Assembly: GCF_019649055.1 (NCBI RefSeq)
Contig: NW_026570376.1
Coordinates: 62,001 to 126,000 of the forward strand
Length of the DNA stretch: 64,000 nucleotides
From: Paramacrobiotus metropolitanus
Lineage: Eukaryota; Tardigrada; Eutardigrada; Parachela; Macrobiotidae
Reading direction: 5' to 3'
A program made the translations under genes and the position numbers. This document shows, piece after piece, positions 60,237 through 64,000 of this stretch. Below the pieces are notes generated by a model. It worked only from the letters and a program-made list of their open reading frames with translations, ran no database searches and was not told where the DNA came from. Numbering within the stretch: position 1 is the stretch's first letter; every line of letters starts with the position of its first letter.

Positions 60237-60655
60237 GAGTTCTAAGTCGTGCGCAGCAAGATTAGTGCCCTTGGTGCGACACAGATTGTGAGCAGCGCTG
60301 ACTGATCAGATTCCCACAAGGCCATAAGTATAGCTAAGAAAACGTAAACGGTAAATCCAGAGAATATGGAGGTTTTCTTTCTCACTCCTAATTATAAACC
60401 GAAAGTCCTGCATAACAACATATCTGTCCTATCTGTACAGTACTTAGGTATTGAATTTGACATATGATAATTCTAACTGCTAAGAAATAACCTGATTGCA
60501 GGATCAATCCATAAAATATCAGCCCATTTCATTCGGGCAAACGTAATAAAACAGTAAAATAGAAAAAAATGTTTGACAAATTAAAATATTCAAAGTTAAA
60601 AACTGACTTTTAATAAGCATCACATACAAGTACATACTAAGTACTAAAACAAAAT
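60237..60655. other. Intergenic, no feature seen
   Basis: 5' flank of the phosphatase gene and 3' flank of the retroelement remnant. AT-rich, without recognisable motifs. Confidence 0.5.
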
Positions 60656-62011
60656 TCATAACAAAAACACTTCTTCAATGCTATCCTGCTCGGGGATCGT
60701 ACCCATGACACATAACGCGTTTCCCCGTTGCATTTGAATAGATAGCCGCTGTCTAAAAAACTCTTTTGCCCGCTTCTGGCCTGTGGCGGAAGCCATGCAG
60801 TTGCCGACCTTCCCCACGAGTTTTTTCGTTCCGCCTCCCCAGGGTCCGTAAATTTCCAAGGCGGCAGCTACTAGATTGTATCTTGGTTGTAGCCAGCCGT
60901 GTTTCGACAGTTTTCTTCTCTCCGCCTGCTCCGCTGCTGCACCGACGCACACGGAAGTACGGTCGATATACGACGCGGCGAGTGGGTCCACGCAGGTTAC
61001 GTCAATAGCCAGTGGTTTTCCCCGCTCCCACGGGACGAGGGTAATCACATCTGGCCGTTTTTTATCTTTCACGGACAGACCTTTTGGCTCCATTCTGGCC
61101 GGAAAACCTGCGGTTTTCAAAGCACGGGTGAATTCTCCACTGATTCCATCGTGTCGTGGCAGCCTCCAAGCTGACCGTTTGCAACGGAGCCCGTGACGGC
61201 CCAGCTCGTCGACCAGACTGCCGCAGACGCACACGTGAGGAGTGACAATAGGAGCTCCCAGACGCAACGCCACACTTATACGGAAGGCGTTGTTATCCAA
61301 CAGGTTACCAAGGCACGCTGCGGGCAACGCATGGATCCACACACCGGATTCCGGCGCTGACACCGCCTTCAGGTGAGCGACTTCCTCTTTTGAGACCCTT
61401 AACGCGGCCAGCTTTGATAAGGCGTTCAGGGTCGCAGGTGTGTCCCAGGCTTTTTGGACGTGGCGCAACGCTAGGGGCGGAAGTTCATCTGTTTCGGTTA
61501 ACGCTTTCCAGGCACACGTGGCGGATGTCAAATCCGTAGCCGTTAGCTTCGGGCACAGTCTGGAAATCAGCGGGTGCAACGAAGAAGCCGATGCCAAATA
61601 GGCAGAGGGAGCTAGCTTCTCCGTGCGTCTGATCCCCAAACCGCCAAAGCGAACGGGAAGGGAGGCTTGCAGCCAGGTCGGGTGGTCCATTCGTACATTC
61701 GTAATGGTCTCCACTGCTTCGCGAAACACCTGATCGAGTCTGTACAGCTCTTTTGGGAACATCCAGGCCAGTGACGTGCGCAAAACATGGACGATTTTCG
61801 GCACCGCCAGGCAATTCTTCAGTAGAAACAGGGCTTGGTGCTTGGGTATCAGCTGAAGTCGGCTGCACATAACTTCCAGCTGACGGATCTTCTCGTCGAT
61901 CATCGGAACTACTGCGGCTGGCAACAGAGGAGATCCGAGTAGGCTCAGTTTTTCCGCCGAAACAATAGCAATGCCGGGAAACAAACCGGCAAAGTATTCA
62001 AAGTGAAACAC
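60656..62011 (-). CDS. 5'-truncated retroelement: reverse-transcriptase thumb plus zinc-finger / nuclease C-terminus
   Basis: A 451-codon open frame without a proper ATG start (first codon GTG). The first part (VSAEKLSLLGSPLLPAAVVP, then LIPKHQALFLLKNCLAVPKI) is the region following a reverse-transcriptase catalytic palm, which is missing. The last third has CVCGSLVDELGRHGLRC, a CCHC-type zinc cluster. KRPDVITLVPW then DVTCVDPLAASY follow, a PD..D spacing like restriction-type endonucleases of some non-LTR elements. The frame has no stop inside, so insertion is recent or the piece is conserved. It probably inserted by incomplete reverse transcription. The exact clade is not determined. Confidence 0.7.
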   Translation of the reverse strand: MFHFEYFAGLFPGIAIVSAEKLSLLGSPLLPAAVVPMIDEKIRQLEVMCSRLQLIPKHQALFLLKNCLAVPKIVHVLRTSLAWMFPKELYRLDQVFREAVETITNVRMDHPTWLQASLPVRFGGLGIRRTEKLAPSAYLASASSLHPLISRLCPKLTATDLTSATCAWKALTETDELPPLALRHVQKAWDTPATLNALSKLAALRVSKEEVAHLKAVSAPESGVWIHALPAACLGNLLDNNAFRISVALRLGAPIVTPHVCVCGSLVDELGRHGLRCKRSAWRLPRHDGISGEFTRALKTAGFPARMEPKGLSVKDKKRPDVITLVPWERGKPLAIDVTCVDPLAASYIDRTSVCVGAAAEQAERRKLSKHGWLQPRYNLVAAALEIYGPWGGGTKKLVGKVGNCMASATGQKRAKEFFRQRLSIQMQRGNALCVMGTIPEQDSIEEVFLL

Positions 62012-62827
62012 TGAAAATCTGGGTGATTGAAAATTTGCGCGCAGTCAGAGCAGCTAGCCGCCATCCGGTGGTGGCTCCTCGGCTGTTACATTCCACTGCC
62101 AAACAGTTTTAATAATACAGTAATATTGTCTATTAAATGGCGGATGACATATGGACATATGCATCCGGTAGCCTTTACTGTAAACATTCAGCAGGCATCC
62201 GTACTTCTATACTCGTACGTAGTTGGCAACACCGGAGGACTTAAATCAACAAAAAAAATCCATCTCGATTCACGCGCACGGGAACACATTAATTTTGTCA
62301 AAACCTATAACAACTCAAACGACAAACGCTGAAATAAAAATAAACAAAGAAGACTAAAACAGCAGCTAATCTCTTTAAATACAGCAACAGCAGCTTTGCA
62401 TCACGAACAAAATTAAAGACGCGCGGAAAATAACAACAAACACCAACAACGGTGCATGGTTACAAGGACTCCTACTGTGTCGCTCCTTTTGGACATTTTC
62501 CGTCTAATTTCTGAGCAAAGGTTCAACAATCGGCCGGCTATGGCCGAAAAATCAATTGATGGTCGCTGAATCGTAACTGCAAACAGTTTCAGACTTGGAG
62601 ACAGTCCAACTCAAAGCGTTTCCGTGAGGACCAGTCAATACTACAATTTACGAATTAAATTAAACCGTTTTCGTTACTTATTTTACAGATACCGAGTATC
62701 GACATACCGCACTGTATCTGTAACTCCAGTCTCCAGTGGTTTTGCAATATGTCGTAGTATATAAATGAATACTTCAACGGTTCCACCATCTACTTAATTT
62801 TTATCTGTTTAGTGTATTTATTGCTTA
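62012..62827. other. Intergenic, no gene seen
   Basis: AT-rich. A 101-codon frame at 62027-62332 has no recognisable domain. No clear target duplication of the retroelement remnant is found at this border. Confidence 0.45.
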
Positions 62828-63714
62828 CCAGGGCACATTTTCCGGGTCCAAATTCAGAAAATTCTCATCTTTTGCAGGAAAGTAGTTTATACCCATAGTA
62901 TAATTAAAAAAATTATTTCATGTGCTGCATGACACTCAAGGGCGTGGCCAGAATAAATAAATAAATACCATAATACTACGTACTATTACGATGCGCTGTT
63001 TTTGCAGTACTCGTGCAGGCTGCTTTCGTACTGTACTAATAACCGTGAAAAATCTCCTGTTTTGCTGAAGGATGCGAGTACTGAACGACTGCGAAATGTT
63101 TAAAAAATGATTTTATGTGCAAAATAATGTTAATAAGGCGCCGCCCATCATTACAAATTTACAAAAATCGACTACGAGATACAGATACAATAGCTCTGCA
63201 GGTATTCGATCACATTTTCATGCATATTTCGTTTTTATGGGCTGACTATCTTCTGATAACTATATTGTTTCAGGTTTACTATGCCGCGTATCCGTGCTTT
63301 GAGTCTTGAGAGAATAAGACACAAGATTTGTTTGTTAATTAATAAAATTTCAGAAACATAATGTTGTCATTACGTTTGCCGACCATTTAGCTGCAATACT
63401 ACAGTAGTGTACTCGTACCTGTAATCTATTTTTAAAACTGTTATTCTGGGCGACGCCCTCTGCACATGCAATTAATTTTTTAAGCATTTCGCATTTGTAC
63501 ACTACGAGTACCGTTCGGCAGAAGACTACATAAACGGCCTGTACAGTGCATTGTAATAATTGTATGTAGCGTTATGGTGTTCATTTATTTTTTCTGGCCA
63601 CGCCCATGAATATCAGCGCATGAAATTATTTTTTTAATTACACTATGGGTATTTACTAATTTCCTGCAAAAGATGGGAATTTTTTTGAATTTGGACCCGG
63701 AAAATGTGCCCTGG
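62828..63714. mobile_element. Non-autonomous element with 140-bp inverted ends and TTA duplication
   Basis: 62828 to about 62967 is the inverted repeat of about 63577-63714 (outer ends CCAGGGCACATTTTCCGG and complement). TTA flanks both sides (62825-62827 and 63715-63717). The three-base TTA duplication suggests the PIF/Harbinger group. The 887-bp element encodes nothing recognisable. Its ends differ from those of the element at 52781. Confidence 0.85.
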
Positions 63715-63772
63715 TTAGTGGTGTACAATTGTACGTGTATCGTATCTCACCAACAGAACAACTGATTGTACA

Positions 63773-63808
63773 AAACGGGAAACATATAGATATATATGTT
63801 TCCCGTTT
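63773..63808. repeat. Perfect hairpin near the window end
   Basis: The arms AAACGGGAAACATATA (63773-63788) and complement (63793-63808) flank a 4-bp loop. It is unrelated in sequence to the other hairpins. Confidence 0.75.
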
Positions 63809-64000
63809 AGTACGTATATACGTACAGTTCACCAGTGAAGTTCACCAGTGTGATCGTAAGTTCTAACTAGGCGCACATGCAGTAGGAGTAGAAGGTCACA
63901 GGAAGACATTCTATCCATGCAAGGTTGTATCATATCCCACAATTTGGATCAACAAACTTTCTAAAAGTTGTTTGCACAACGATTTCCGCTTGCTCGAATA

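Overview
The window is animal (metazoan) nuclear DNA. It has spliceosomal introns with GT..AG borders, housekeeping genes typical of animals (cytosolic histidyl-tRNA synthetase, nucleolar protein 6, an astacin, a lipocalin, a PHOSPHO-type phosphatase) and many small eukaryotic transposons. Introns are mostly 60-900 bp. An invertebrate is clear. A tardigrade or another small ecdysozoan is my guess, but nothing in the sequence fixes the taxon.

Region 1 (about 1-42 kb) is the unusual part. It is a tandem, birth-and-death array of one two-exon gene family that I do not recognise. Exon A codes for about 93 residues (MDDSA start, a conserved RSRS..DFSTFDPAFDD block, a basic stretch, one hydrophobic segment). 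Exon B codes for about 205-220 residues with about four or five hydrophobic segments. The A/B junction is phase 0 in every copy with both exons. I count 13 copies or fragments, numbered 1-13 from left to right: open copies 3, 6, 8 and 9; damaged copies 1, 5, 12 and 13; an exon-B-only duplicate, copy 10; and relics 2, 4 (inverted), 7 and 11. The copies share a promoter block of about 160 bp with a TATA-like box 55-65 bp before the ATG and a stem-loop at a fixed place. Two C-terminal types exist (FCVND-stop, or a tail made from a CATT microsatellite). The second type always has the palindrome GTACCGCAAGCGGTAC, or a slightly degraded form of it, downstream. Two relics of the neighbouring histidyl-tRNA synthetase gene lie inside the array, so duplication reached into that neighbour.

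The array is full of transposons: a 4.0-kb gag-only LTR element and a pogo-like element in the intron of copy 6, a G-rich terminal-inverted-repeat element in the intron of copy 8, a 456-bp GC-rich element with a 10-bp target duplication, a 259-bp hAT-type MITE, and many near-perfect hairpins.

Region 2 (42.9-60.2 kb) is ordinary gene space. HARS (minus, 11 exons) and NOL6 (plus) sit head to head with a 453-bp shared promoter region. HARS carries an apparent 2-base deletion in a catalytic motif, probably a consensus error. NOL6 lacks its N-terminal half. Then follow a PIF/Harbinger-type element with MADF-domain remains, a single-domain astacin that has lost its catalytic residues, a secreted lipocalin-like gene, and a PHOSPHO1/2-type phosphatase (minus).

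Region 3 (60.6-64 kb) holds the 5'-truncated 3' end of a reverse-transcriptase element and a non-autonomous element with TTA target duplication.

Caution: copy 10 differs from copy 9 mainly by homopolymer-length changes, and HARS has a similar change. Some frameshifts called here may therefore be assembly errors.
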